From positions 62,001 to 126,000 of the forward strand of contig NZ_BMDG01000003.1 of NCBI RefSeq assembly GCF_014635665.1: a DNA stretch of 64,000 bases, in the 5' to 3' direction. Each line of letters starts with the position of its first letter. Positions within the stretch are counted from its first letter, which is position 1. Below the pieces are notes generated by a model. That model worked only from the letters and a program-made list of their open reading frames with translations. It made no database searches and was not told where the DNA came from. Source of the DNA: Isoptericola cucumis. Lineage in GTDB: Bacteria > Actinomycetota > Actinomycetes > Actinomycetales > Cellulomonadaceae. Of this stretch, positions 34,907 through 43,670 are shown piece by piece. A program made the translations under genes and the position numbers.

Positions 34907-35475
34907 TAGCGGGCGACGCGGGCGCGGTTGCCGCAGATGTTCGGGGTGCACCAGCGGCGGCGGGGGTTGCGGGGGAGGAACAGCATCACGCAGGCCGGGG
35001 CGTCGCAGCGGCGCACGTCGAGGATGTCCGGCGTGGCCAGGAGCTGGACCGTCTCCTCGGCGAAGGTTGCCGCCAGGCGGGTGGCGAGGGAGCCGGCCCG
35101 GCGGGGCTCGGCGGTGACCGAGGCGCCGTCCCACCGCGCGTGCACGGTGGCCGGCGCCGCGCGCACGGCCTCGTTGAGCCCGGACAGCGCCCGCGCCGGC
35201 GGCTTCCTGCCGTGGCGGGCGGGTTCGACGGCGGCCGCAGCGTGCTCGCGCACGGCCTTCAGGGCCTCCGCGTCGCCGTCGGTGACCGCGGCGGCGTCCT
35301 CGGCTCCGATGTCGAGCCGCGGTGCGAGGGCGCCGAGCCACGCGTCGCGTTGCTCGCGACCGTCGAGGACGTCCATCCAGGTGTCGGAGTCGGTGAGGTA
35401 GAGGCGTGTGTTCACTAGGTCGAGCGCCAGCGGTTCGGTGAGCAGCACCGAGGGGATCGCAGGCGTCGTCGTCAT
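34861..35475 (-). CDS. CGNR zinc-finger (ABATE domain) transcription-factor-like protein
   Basis: A 204-residue protein. The N-terminal ABATE (DUF1470) domain begins LALDLVNTRLYLTDS. The C-terminal zinc finger is RRCDAPACVMLFL...RRRWCTPNICGNRARV, with four cysteines and the CGNR tetrad. Members are thought to regulate stress or metabolic genes. It is leaderless from the ATG at 35475. Confidence 0.9.
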   Translation of the reverse strand: MTTTPAIPSVLLTEPLALDLVNTRLYLTDSDTWMDVLDGREQRDAWLGALAPRLDIGAEDAAAVTDGDAEALKAVREHAAAAVEPARHGRKPPARALSGLNEAVRAAPATVHARWDGASVTAEPRRAGSLATRLAATFAEETVQLLATPDILDVRRCDAPACVMLFLPRNPRRRWCTPNICGNRARVARYYLRHKAPRASDSLS

Positions 35476-35482
35476 ATGGCTA

Positions 35483-35488
35483 ATGGTA
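35483..35488 (-). promoter_or_regulatory. -10 hexamer TACCAT, leaderless start at 35475
   Basis: TACCAT lies seven bases before the ATG at 35475 on the minus strand, with no ribosome binding site. Confidence 0.55.
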
Positions 35489-35594
35489 ACCAGATCCCTT
35501 GACCCATGAGGTGTCCGTGTGGTGACGTGGACGGGCCACTATTCCTGGCGCGGCCCCTTCGGCCGCTGCCCGCTCACCCCGAGAGGTCGTGACG

Positions 35595-36080
35595 ATGGCG
35601 ACGACGCCAGCTTCGGTCGCAGCAGAACCTGGGCGTGCCGACGACGGCTGGGCCGGATTCCAGGCCGCGCAGAGGTCGGCGCTGGACGCGCTGGTGGCCG
35701 GGGACCCGGAGCCCTTCCAGGGGCTGTGGGACCAGACCTCGGAGGTCTCGTTGCTCGGGGCCTTCGGCGGCGTCGCGCAGGGCTGGGACGAGGTGCGCGA
35801 CCGGCTCGCCGCCGTGGCCGCCGTCTACCGCAACGGCGTCTACCGGCGGCTCGACCAACTGGAGGAGCGCGTGCACGGAGACCTGGCGTACACGGTGCAC
35901 GTGGAGGAGATCCACTCGCGTGCGCCGAACGGGGAGCGCGAGGTCCGCGAGCGTCGCGTCACCAAGGTCTGCCGACGCGGCGAGTCGGGGTGGCGGATCG
36001 TGCACATGCACTCCGACCCGCTGGTGACCACCGCCTTTCCTGACCGCGACCACCCGACGGAATCGCCCCTTGGAGGTTGA
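35595..36080 (+). CDS. NTF2-like (SnoaL/DUF4440 type) protein
   Basis: A 161-residue protein. The cone-shaped fold is indicated by the helix AALDALVAGDPEPFQGLW, a WDEVRDRLAAVAAVY helix, and the end GWRIVHMHSDPL, typical of SnoaL-like/DUF4440 proteins. An N-terminal extension of about 25 residues is low complexity. An in-frame GTG at 35589 is an alternative start. It is followed, with one base between the stop and the next ATG, by a methyltransferase gene. Confidence 0.75.
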   Translation: MATTPASVAAEPGRADDGWAGFQAAQRSALDALVAGDPEPFQGLWDQTSEVSLLGAFGGVAQGWDEVRDRLAAVAAVYRNGVYRRLDQLEERVHGDLAYTVHVEEIHSRAPNGEREVRERRVTKVCRRGESGWRIVHMHSDPLVTTAFPDRDHPTESPLGG

Positions 36081-36081
36081 G

Positions 36082-36930
36082 ATGGCGACCGAGACCGGCA
36101 CGAGGACCGACACGACGAACGGCACGACGAACGGCACGGCGACGGACACCCGGTACCTGTTCGAGACCGGCTCCGACCACGGGCGCGTGCAGGTGGACTG
36201 CCTGTCCGCCATGCTCGACAGCACGACGACGGGCGTGCTCGACGACCTCGGCGTGCGCGAGGGCTGGCGGTGTCTCGAGCTGGGCGCCGGGAACGGCTCG
36301 GTCGCCCGGTGGATGGCGCAGCGCGTCGGCCCCGCCGGGTCCGTCGCGGCCGTCGACATCGACACCCGCCACCTCGACCCCGCACCCGGCGTGACCGCCT
36401 ACCGGCACGACATCAACGACGGCCTGCCGCAGGACGGGCCGTTCGACGTCATCCACGCCCGGATGCTCCTGGTCCACCTGCCCCGGCGCGAGCAGATCCT
36501 CCGCACGCTGGCGGGCGCGCTCGCACCCGGCGGGTGGCTGGTCGTCACCGACATCTCTGACCGCCTCCCCACCGCGGCCGCGGGCACCGACCCCGGCCCC
36601 GCGGAGCTGTTCGACCGGGTGCTCGACGCCGGCATGAACGGCCTCGGTCGTGCGGCCGGGATGGACCTCGAGTGGGCCCGCGACGTCGGCCGGCACCTGC
36701 GCGACGCCGGGCTGGAGGACATCCACGGGCTCGAGGACGCCTTCACCGCCCGCGGCGGAACACCGGCGCTGCTGTACTACCGCAGCCTGATCAAGCAGCT
36801 CGAGCAGCCGCTCCAGGCCGCCGGGCTCACCGCGGACGAGGTGCGCCGGTTCGGGGACCTCATGCTCGACCCGCAGTTCAGCGCCTGGTCGTACCAGTTC
36901 GTCACGACCTGGGGTCGGCGGCCCAGGTGA
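36082..36930 (+). CDS. Class I SAM-dependent methyltransferase
   Basis: A 282-residue protein. Motif I is LELGAGNGSVARWMA, followed by VAAVDIDTRHLD; FDVIHARMLLVHLPRREQIL and APGGWLVVTD are later motifs. GGAGG lies five bases before the ATG at 36082. It forms a unit with the NTF2-like gene, so both may act in modifying the same small molecule. The substrate is unknown. The first 25 residues carry a Thr/Asn/Gly repeat. Confidence 0.85.
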   Translation: MATETGTRTDTTNGTTNGTATDTRYLFETGSDHGRVQVDCLSAMLDSTTTGVLDDLGVREGWRCLELGAGNGSVARWMAQRVGPAGSVAAVDIDTRHLDPAPGVTAYRHDINDGLPQDGPFDVIHARMLLVHLPRREQILRTLAGALAPGGWLVVTDISDRLPTAAAGTDPGPAELFDRVLDAGMNGLGRAAGMDLEWARDVGRHLRDAGLEDIHGLEDAFTARGGTPALLYYRSLIKQLEQPLQAAGLTADEVRRFGDLMLDPQFSAWSYQFVTTWGRRPR

Positions 36931-36966
36931 TCTCCGCCGGCCCGAACGCACCAACCGGCTGCGCCC

Positions 36967-38622
36967 CTACCGAACTCGGACCCCGAACGTCTCGAGTGTG
37001 TGGACAAGCCGACGCCAGGCGTCGTCGGAGGCAAGCGACCTTGCGCGCTCCGCGACCGCGTTGATGTCGTCGACGAGCCTAGCCGTCTCATCGTCGCGTC
37101 CGTCGGCGTAGCGATGGTCCAGGAGGTAGGGCGATTCACGTACGGAGTGCATCGCCACGGCGTCAAGGAAGACGGTGAGCGAGCGGGCGGCCCGTCGACG
37201 TTCCAGGGCCTGTCTCTCGTCGCGCTCGTCCGTGGTCTCTTCGCCATGCGGCGTGAGCTCTGGACGACCGTCGTCAGCATCCAGCTGGGGAACCACGACC
37301 TTGAACCGGCCCTCCCACAGTCGGCTGAACGCCTCGTCGACGGCGAGGCCGATCACCGTGCCGATCTCGGGACGGCTGTGATCGGTCGTCTCGATCGACT
37401 CCCGGAGGCCGGCCACCTCGTAGGCGAACCGGAGCAGGTTGTCGTCCGTCATCGACGCGCCGACGACGAGAAGGTGCTTGGTGAGCATGAGTGACTGCAC
37501 GAGCGAGCCGACCGGTTTCCAGCGGCTGTCGTAGTGCACGAACGAGCTGCGTGACAGGACGATCGACTCGTGATGCTCGACGTCACCGTGCATCTTCAGC
37601 AGCCAGGGTCGCCCGCTCGACGTTCTGGCCCACGGAAGAACGGCGATGGGAGAGTCGTCCTCGGTCTCGCAGGCCGCCGTCACGGCACGTTCGTAGAGTC
37701 GGTCGTAGTTGGTCGTGACCGCTTCCCGCACCTGAAGGCTCGCGAGCAGGGTATGGGCGAGGCTCGGCCGTGCCGCGTGGTCGCCGACGACCTCGGCCAC
37801 CATTCGGCCGAGCTCTGCCTGCGAGCCCGCAGGGTCGGCCTGGCGGGCCGCCGCGAGGGTCACCTGGACGAGCTCGGCCTGCTCGAGTGGGCCGAGCTTT
37901 TCGATCTTGTCCTTGATCTCGTCGAGCCCCAGCCGATGGACGAGCTCGTCGAGCAGGCCGCGCCACGAGGGGAGGCCTGCAGCGATGCTCACACCGGCAC
38001 CGAAGAACAACGCCACCTCGCCTCGACGAACGCGTTGCCCGAGCTCTTCGGCGATCGTGGCGTCGGCCAGGGTGGGAGGGGTTCCGCTGTCTCGACGCCG
38101 GTGCTGCAGGGCCGCGTAATCGGAACGCTCTGAGGCGACAAGGGCGACGTCGACGCCGAGCCGGTCTGTGGCGTCGCGCAGGGTGGAGACCAGCGCGGCG
38201 ATGACCTGTCCTCGTCGCCGGCTTTGGCCCCCAGCGCCTGTCCCGACGACGGGCATGGCGATGAGGGGTAGGTCGCGACCGGCTGAGTTCGCGGACCGGA
38301 TCAGGATCTCGCTTGAGTGCTCGACGATCGCTTCGACGACGCGGAGTGCCGCTTGGCCCACCTCGGACGGCGAGCCCGCGACGACATCGAGGAACCACAC
38401 CTCGGGCACGGATTCGGCTGTCCGCTTCTGACGTGCTGGTAGTGCAGCGCCGCGGGCCCAGCCCTCAGGACGCAGGTTGTTCCAGGTGTCGCCTGGACCG
38501 AGGCCGACGGTATCGCGCCACCAGTTCCTGACGGCGAACCGTGCGTCCGTGGGAATGACGACGGCGTCGGCGCTCAGCGCGTCGAGCCGGCCGTTGACCA
38601 CGAAGAGGTGCCCGGGCTTCAT
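36967..38622 (-). CDS. Macro-domain-like/SIR2 fusion, defence-effector type
   Basis: A 551-residue protein. Residues 5-178 look like a macro domain (VVNGRLDALSADAVVIPTDARF, MPVVGTGAGG at 123-132), which would bind ADP-ribose-type ligands. Residues 200-450 are a SIR2 domain: FFGAGVSIAAGLPSW (207-220), TTNYDRL (303-309), and KMHGD (343-347) with the catalytic His at 345. SIR2 effectors in phage defence destroy NAD+; here the macro domain could sense or bind the product. It is leaderless from 38622 and 80 bp downstream of the hydrolase gene. Confidence 0.8.
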   Translation of the reverse strand: MKPGHLFVVNGRLDALSADAVVIPTDARFAVRNWWRDTVGLGPGDTWNNLRPEGWARGAALPARQKRTAESVPEVWFLDVVAGSPSEVGQAALRVVEAIVEHSSEILIRSANSAGRDLPLIAMPVVGTGAGGQSRRRGQVIAALVSTLRDATDRLGVDVALVASERSDYAALQHRRRDSGTPPTLADATIAEELGQRVRRGEVALFFGAGVSIAAGLPSWRGLLDELVHRLGLDEIKDKIEKLGPLEQAELVQVTLAAARQADPAGSQAELGRMVAEVVGDHAARPSLAHTLLASLQVREAVTTNYDRLYERAVTAACETEDDSPIAVLPWARTSSGRPWLLKMHGDVEHHESIVLSRSSFVHYDSRWKPVGSLVQSLMLTKHLLVVGASMTDDNLLRFAYEVAGLRESIETTDHSRPEIGTVIGLAVDEAFSRLWEGRFKVVVPQLDADDGRPELTPHGEETTDERDERQALERRRAARSLTVFLDAVAMHSVRESPYLLDHRYADGRDDETARLVDDINAVAERARSLASDDAWRRLVHTLETFGVRVR

Positions 38623-38628
38623 GCGGGA

Positions 38629-38634
38629 ACGCTA
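38629..38634 (-). promoter_or_regulatory. -10 hexamer TAGCGT, leaderless start at 38622
   Basis: TAGCGT lies six bases before the ATG at 38622, giving the macro-SIR2 gene its own promoter in addition to possible read-through from the hydrolase gene. Confidence 0.6.
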
Positions 38635-38702
38635 GGGGAACACGGCCGATGCGCGGCGGTCAGATACTCCGTTGAGCGGGTGAATTGTCTCCTGGCACCC
38701 TT

Positions 38703-40739
38703 CTACTGCGTCGTCACCTGTTCCGATTCTCCGCCACGTTCGGTTCCCGAAAGGGCGGACGCCGACACCACTGCCCGCTTGCGTCGGAGCAGCGATCCCA
38801 CGGCGCCGGCGGTACCTGCCGCGGCGTTCTTGAAGGCCGATCCGGCGTCTTCGGCAGCGGACCGGACGCGAGGCTTGTCCGGAATCCCGTCGCCGTCGAG
38901 GTCGACAGCGCGGAACGCCTCAGTGGCACGCTCGAGAAGAGCCGCGGCGGGGATCTTCGCGGCGTCCGGTTCGTCCGGGCCGAGCCCCGCCGTGCTCAGG
39001 TGAACCAGGGCACGGTCGATCGTCTTCAGCTTGCGCTCGAGCTGCTTGAGGGCTGGCGCGCCGTCGTCCGAGATCGGCGCGAGCCGGGCAAGATCCCGGC
39101 GCAGCTCGATCCCTGTCTCGGCGAGGCTCTCCCATGTCGTCAGGTCCCTGTCGAAGCCTTGCGACTTCCGCAGGAGCGCGGCAGTGAGTTGGCTCGCCAC
39201 GTACGCCTCGACGGCTTCGGTGGTGGTTGCAGGACTCGCGAGACCGACCGCCACTCCGCCGCCGCCGGCGCCGACGAGTGCACCGGCCGTCAACAACCCA
39301 CCGACCATCCCGCCGGGGCCGAACGCCGCGAGCGCGCTGGTGATGGCTGCCGCTCCCGCGACCCCGGGGGCGACAGAGAGAACGAGCCCTCCGGTGGCGA
39401 CGACGAGAGACGCCGCTCCGAGGCCGACGGCGGCCCACTTGATCCAGTTCGTGCCGTCGCCGGAGAGCGCCTTGTCCGCAGCCTCTTCGGCAGCGACCAG
39501 GTCACGAGCGAACTGTCTCCCCAGACCCATCTCGATGGTCAGGTCCTCGAGTGCCTCAGCCCTGATCGCGGGGGAAACGTTGATCTCGAAGGGCTGGACG
39601 ATATTCGTCGTCATGATGCCGATCAGCGGGACGACGCTCTCTTCCTTCGACAGTTGGAGGAGCCGCGCCGGCTCCGGCGCGACCGACGTGGAGTCGCTGA
39701 GGTCGACCGCCAGCTCGCCCACAGCGCCTGGGAGCGGCCTGCCCTCCTGCTCCCTCCGTGTGATCATCGCGTCGACCGCCGTGGACTGGACATGTCGCCG
39801 CGCCTCGGCGTACCGAACCTTCCGGGCGCCGTCGAGCTTGGTCTCGATGAGGAACGCGTACCGCAATGCCAGGAGCATGAGGGTCTCGGGGGTGTCGACT
39901 GGGACGTCGACGCCGGGGTTCGTGACGGTGAGCTCCTTGGACAACGATCCGTGCAGCGCGTAGCCGATCGCGCGTGCCACCAACTCGCTCTGCAGATAGG
40001 TCACGGCGTCGTGCACGCGGTGGTCCACGCGCGCGTTGACGCGATAGTCGGTCATCCACGGGAAGACCGACGAGACACCCCGGTGTGTCGTCACCGCGTC
40101 CGCGGGGTGCCAGAAGCTGACCCACCAGCCCAGGTTCGTCGGGGGCTCCTTCAGCGCCTCTCGCAGCCCATCGACGTGGAAGAGCGAGCTGGACAGCGGG
40201 CTGCCGATGGTCACCATGCCCACCACCTCGACTTCGGCCGGCAGTCGGCGCAGGACGTCCGCGGCGATGACCGATCCCAGGCTGTGGCCCACGACGACGA
40301 GCCGACCCGAGGGCGGCACCTTCGCGAGGACCTTGTTCAGGACGTGGGCCCGGATGCGAGGATCCTTGAGGTAGTTCGCGGCCTGCCGGAACTTCGAGAG
40401 CCTGAGCGATGCCGCGGCGATCGGGTCGCCGCCGAACCATGCGGCACCGGGGTCGTGCGTTCCAAGCATGACTTCAACCGCGCTCTCGCGACGCTCGAAT
40501 TCGCGGCGGTTCTGCTTGGCCGCCTCCCCGGTTGGGGGCTTGACCGTCAGGGCGGGCAGTGGCTCGTCGTCGTCCACGCCGTGCAACGCGTTCGGGTACT
40601 TCGGGGCGATCACCGTCACCCCGTCCAGACTGGGGTACCCCAGCCGGACCATGGCCGCCTCTAGGGCGGTCTTCCACCCATCATCTTGGTCGCCAGTGCC
40701 GACGCCGTGCAGGAACAGGAGGGTGGGCTTCTCTGGCAA
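38703..40739 (-). CDS. Alpha/beta hydrolase with glycine-rich membrane segment, effector type
   Basis: A 678-residue protein. LLFLHGVGTG opens an alpha/beta-hydrolase domain with the nucleophile elbow GHSLGS (Ser153), resembling lipases. Residues 434-502 form a long hydrophobic, Gly/Ala-rich segment (WAAVGLGAASLVV, GPGGMVGGLLTAGALVGAGGGGVAVGL) that could insert in membranes. A helical tail includes an EF-hand-like DLDGDGIPD. The start is TTG at 40739 with AGGAG six bases upstream. It lies between the GmrSD-type and macro-SIR2 genes. It may be a lipase or membrane-disrupting effector; this is an inference. Confidence 0.7.
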   Translation of the reverse strand: MPEKPTLLFLHGVGTGDQDDGWKTALEAAMVRLGYPSLDGVTVIAPKYPNALHGVDDDEPLPALTVKPPTGEAAKQNRREFERRESAVEVMLGTHDPGAAWFGGDPIAAASLRLSKFRQAANYLKDPRIRAHVLNKVLAKVPPSGRLVVVGHSLGSVIAADVLRRLPAEVEVVGMVTIGSPLSSSLFHVDGLREALKEPPTNLGWWVSFWHPADAVTTHRGVSSVFPWMTDYRVNARVDHRVHDAVTYLQSELVARAIGYALHGSLSKELTVTNPGVDVPVDTPETLMLLALRYAFLIETKLDGARKVRYAEARRHVQSTAVDAMITRREQEGRPLPGAVGELAVDLSDSTSVAPEPARLLQLSKEESVVPLIGIMTTNIVQPFEINVSPAIRAEALEDLTIEMGLGRQFARDLVAAEEAADKALSGDGTNWIKWAAVGLGAASLVVATGGLVLSVAPGVAGAAAITSALAAFGPGGMVGGLLTAGALVGAGGGGVAVGLASPATTTEAVEAYVASQLTAALLRKSQGFDRDLTTWESLAETGIELRRDLARLAPISDDGAPALKQLERKLKTIDRALVHLSTAGLGPDEPDAAKIPAAALLERATEAFRAVDLDGDGIPDKPRVRSAAEDAGSAFKNAAAGTAGAVGSLLRRKRAVVSASALSGTERGGESEQVTTQ

Positions 40740-40966
40740 GGCGGACTCCTGCGGACATGGTGAGGGACTGACTGCGAATAGTCGGGCTGGGTCATGAACG
40801 GGGGAGGCGCCGTGCCCAAGCCAGCTGGCAGGACGAACGTAGTAGAAGGCAGGCTCGTACCCGGACGGAACGCCGGGTGAATTCCAGCCGAACTGGGTCC
40901 GCACCGCAGGGAGTCGACAAGCTTCCCGGAGGGGTGCCAGGTTGGCGTACCGGTCCAGTGCCGAAC

Positions 40967-43483
40967 TCAGAGGTACGCAGGGAAGATCGCGGCGAACCTC
41001 TCGGCCGTCGTCACGAGCCACTCTGCAAGCTGTGGGGCCTGATCAGCGTCTCGAAAGTCGCCGTTGCCCCGGACGATGATTCGGCTCGCCTTCCTGGTCG
41101 GCAGTTCTAGCCAGTCGAGCCTCGATCCGACCGCAGCTTCGATCTCCGCGCGCTTCGCGTACAACTCGGTAAAGAGTTGCTTGTCGTTAACGATGTACAG
41201 CTCGCAACCGGCTGTCGGCGTGCGCGAGCTCACGGTGAGACTCAGGTGCGCGCGTCCGGTGCCGATGCTGATGTCGAGCCAGTGCTGGGGCTGAGGCTTC
41301 GGCCAGTACTTCACGACTGTGCCGGTCGCTCGGCCGAGGTCGCGTACGCGACCGAAGAATTCGAGTTGTTGGGCCTTGAGATTGTTGGTGCGACCTGACT
41401 CTGATGATGCGTCGGAAGTACGCCAACCGGCTTGGTCTACGTCGAGGCCGGTGAGCGAGGCGAGCTCCGTCGCATCGATGAACTGTTCTGGAGAAGCATG
41501 TCCAGCGTCATCGAAGTTCAGCCCCTCGGATTCGAGGTGGGCCTTCGGGTCGTCCGTGCGACTGGGCTCGTGCCAGCGGAACCCGGGAGAGATGGTTCCC
41601 CCGGTCTGTAAGACGCGCCACGCGTTCGCCATTGAGTAGCTCCCGAGGAGTCCTGCAACAGGCTGCGGATACGTGCCCGCGACGAGGGCGACCTCGCCAT
41701 ACGAGGTCCAACGGCCTGCCGGGATCTCGGCGACGATCGAGGCAACCACAGCGCGGATGGCCGAAGGTTCGTCAGCGACCGACCCGACGACGGTCTCGTC
41801 GGGGCCAGGCCATAGGTCGATGATCTTCGCAGCAAGCGCCGCGCCACGAGCCGCAATCTCGGCGGTTCCCCAAGTGTCGTGCGCAGCGATCTCCTGATTC
41901 ATCCGGAGGCCGCTCTCAGCGAGCATCGTCCTCTTGCTGTGGAAGCCCTTGTTGGAGAGCTCGCTGTTGTACCCGCTGAGAGTGAGGTTCCCCAAAGTGT
42001 GTACGACCCGCTCGTGCTCGTATGTCACGTCTGCCCCGTCGGGAAGCCCGGTGGCGAACGTCTCACGGACTGCCTGGGTGAGGGTCTGAGGCAGGACGTG
42101 TTCGATAGTGAGGTTTGCCGGGTCGACGGCTTCTTTGGAGCCGTACGACTCTTCGATCCACTGCAGGATGAGCTTCTTCTGAGCTGCCCGGCCCTGCCAG
42201 TAGAACGGGACCGTGCTGGCCGCGTCACGGACCTGCTGGTCGGTGGCGTAGTACTTGCGGCCACGGGAAAGAAAGTCGCGGAGTGCGACGTCCACCGGAT
42301 CATCGCCCGAGATGGCGCCGACGGCCTGCAGAAGGGTGCGGTTGAGGCTCGCCGTGGCTCGCCCGATGACGATGCGGCGCACGAAGTAGGACTCGAGATA
42401 GGTCAACGCCCGGGCGACTTCCTCCACAGTTGCGGTGCTCGACGCGCGACGGTCGAGGAGCCGCATCACGACCGGATACGCCGTCGTCGAGCCCCAGGCC
42501 TTGATCCGGCCGAGGCGCCGGCGGATCTCGCCGTCGTCCTCTCGGGCCGGCTCGAGGATCGTCGCCAAGACGTCTCCGAGCTTGGCGACACGCAGAACCT
42601 CGGCCTCGATCTCGTCGACGCTCTTGAGCCGCTCCAACCGCTTCTGCTGGCCGACGTACGTGTCGGACTGCTTGGCACGCTCGTCTGTCTGGACGAGGTC
42701 GAGCCAGAACAACAGTTCGAGGTTTTCTCCGTCGAGTTTCTTCTCCAGCGGCAGCCACACGCTCTCGTAGACGACGTCTGCTTTCTCGCCGAGTCGCATA
42801 AACAAGTAGTTCTTCAGCAGGTCGGACTGATTGAGCTGCAGGCCGGTGTTGTTCAGCGACTCGAAGATCCGATGGGCGTTGTCGCCCGCCTCCGCGGTCA
42901 CGACAACGATGGCGAGTCCGCGCACGACTGCGTTCTCGATCTCTTCCAGGTCGTGTGGGTCGTCCGGGTCGTCCGCCGCCGAGATCTTCGAGCGGAAGTG
43001 GTTGTACGCCTCGCCGACCGCGTCGCTCCCACCTGCCTCCGGCGCAGAGTGCACGACCGCGAGGTAAGCCTCGCGGTCAGCTTGGGTCGGAAGGATCTTC
43101 GTCGGCTTGCCCTTGTCGTACACGTTGACCAGGTACTGCGCGTACACGCCCTCTGCCCGTTCGCGGTCGCCCGTTTTGTTTAGGTGGTCGCGCAGCGCCG
43201 CAAGGAGCAGCGTGAGTGTCGTCAGTCGCTGCTGTCCGTCGACGACGAGCAGCTTGGAGACCCCGACGACTGAGAAGTCGGGGCTGGCAGCGAGGACAAG
43301 CGAGCCGATGAAATGCGTAGCGCCGGGGTCTGTCCGACGCGTTTCGGCGAGCTCGACGATGTCGTTCCACAGCTGGTCGAGCTGCTTCTTCCCCCACGAG
43401 TATGTGCGCTGGTAGAGGGGGACTTGGTATTGCTTCTTGCCCTCAAGTACACCCGCGAGGTTTGTCTCCGTTGCCTTGACCAC
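40967..43483 (-). CDS. GmrSD-type (DUF262-DUF1524) protein fused to an ATL-like and a DUF4268-like domain
   Basis: An 838-residue protein. The DUF262 part (PLYQRTYSW at 22-30, DGQQRLTT at 82-89) is the nucleotide-handling module of type IV restriction enzymes. DUF1524 with an HNH-like centre is EHVLPQ at 461-466 and HTLGNL with SNKGFHSKR at 495-518. Residues about 577-640 match the DNA-binding domain of alkylguanine transferases (IVAEIPAGRWTSYGEVALVAG), but the PCHR motif reads AWRV, so an alkyltransferase-like sensor. Residues about 715-838 look like DUF4268. It starts at GTG 43483 with GGAGG five bases upstream. Confidence 0.8.
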   Translation of the reverse strand: MVKATETNLAGVLEGKKQYQVPLYQRTYSWGKKQLDQLWNDIVELAETRRTDPGATHFIGSLVLAASPDFSVVGVSKLLVVDGQQRLTTLTLLLAALRDHLNKTGDRERAEGVYAQYLVNVYDKGKPTKILPTQADREAYLAVVHSAPEAGGSDAVGEAYNHFRSKISAADDPDDPHDLEEIENAVVRGLAIVVVTAEAGDNAHRIFESLNNTGLQLNQSDLLKNYLFMRLGEKADVVYESVWLPLEKKLDGENLELLFWLDLVQTDERAKQSDTYVGQQKRLERLKSVDEIEAEVLRVAKLGDVLATILEPAREDDGEIRRRLGRIKAWGSTTAYPVVMRLLDRRASSTATVEEVARALTYLESYFVRRIVIGRATASLNRTLLQAVGAISGDDPVDVALRDFLSRGRKYYATDQQVRDAASTVPFYWQGRAAQKKLILQWIEESYGSKEAVDPANLTIEHVLPQTLTQAVRETFATGLPDGADVTYEHERVVHTLGNLTLSGYNSELSNKGFHSKRTMLAESGLRMNQEIAAHDTWGTAEIAARGAALAAKIIDLWPGPDETVVGSVADEPSAIRAVVASIVAEIPAGRWTSYGEVALVAGTYPQPVAGLLGSYSMANAWRVLQTGGTISPGFRWHEPSRTDDPKAHLESEGLNFDDAGHASPEQFIDATELASLTGLDVDQAGWRTSDASSESGRTNNLKAQQLEFFGRVRDLGRATGTVVKYWPKPQPQHWLDISIGTGRAHLSLTVSSRTPTAGCELYIVNDKQLFTELYAKRAEIEAAVGSRLDWLELPTRKASRIIVRGNGDFRDADQAPQLAEWLVTTAERFAAIFPAYL

Positions 43484-43670
43484 GCACGCCTCCGTGTTCT
43501 CAACTGGCCAGCATTGTTGTTCACCATATCGCCCGGTGCGTCTGCCGACACGTGTCCTCCAGTGCGGCGTCGCGTGAGTCGTGCAAGGGACCTCGACGAC
43601 CTGGGGCGGTGGAAGAATTCCGGGGCAGGTTCACAGGGCCACGACGCTGGATGGGACGACGGCACCCGGC

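Noticed and set aside
36967-38622. Thoeris system (SIR2 effector ThsA)
   Set aside because: No TIR-domain ThsB gene is present in the window and the accessory domain is at the N-terminus rather than the C-terminus.
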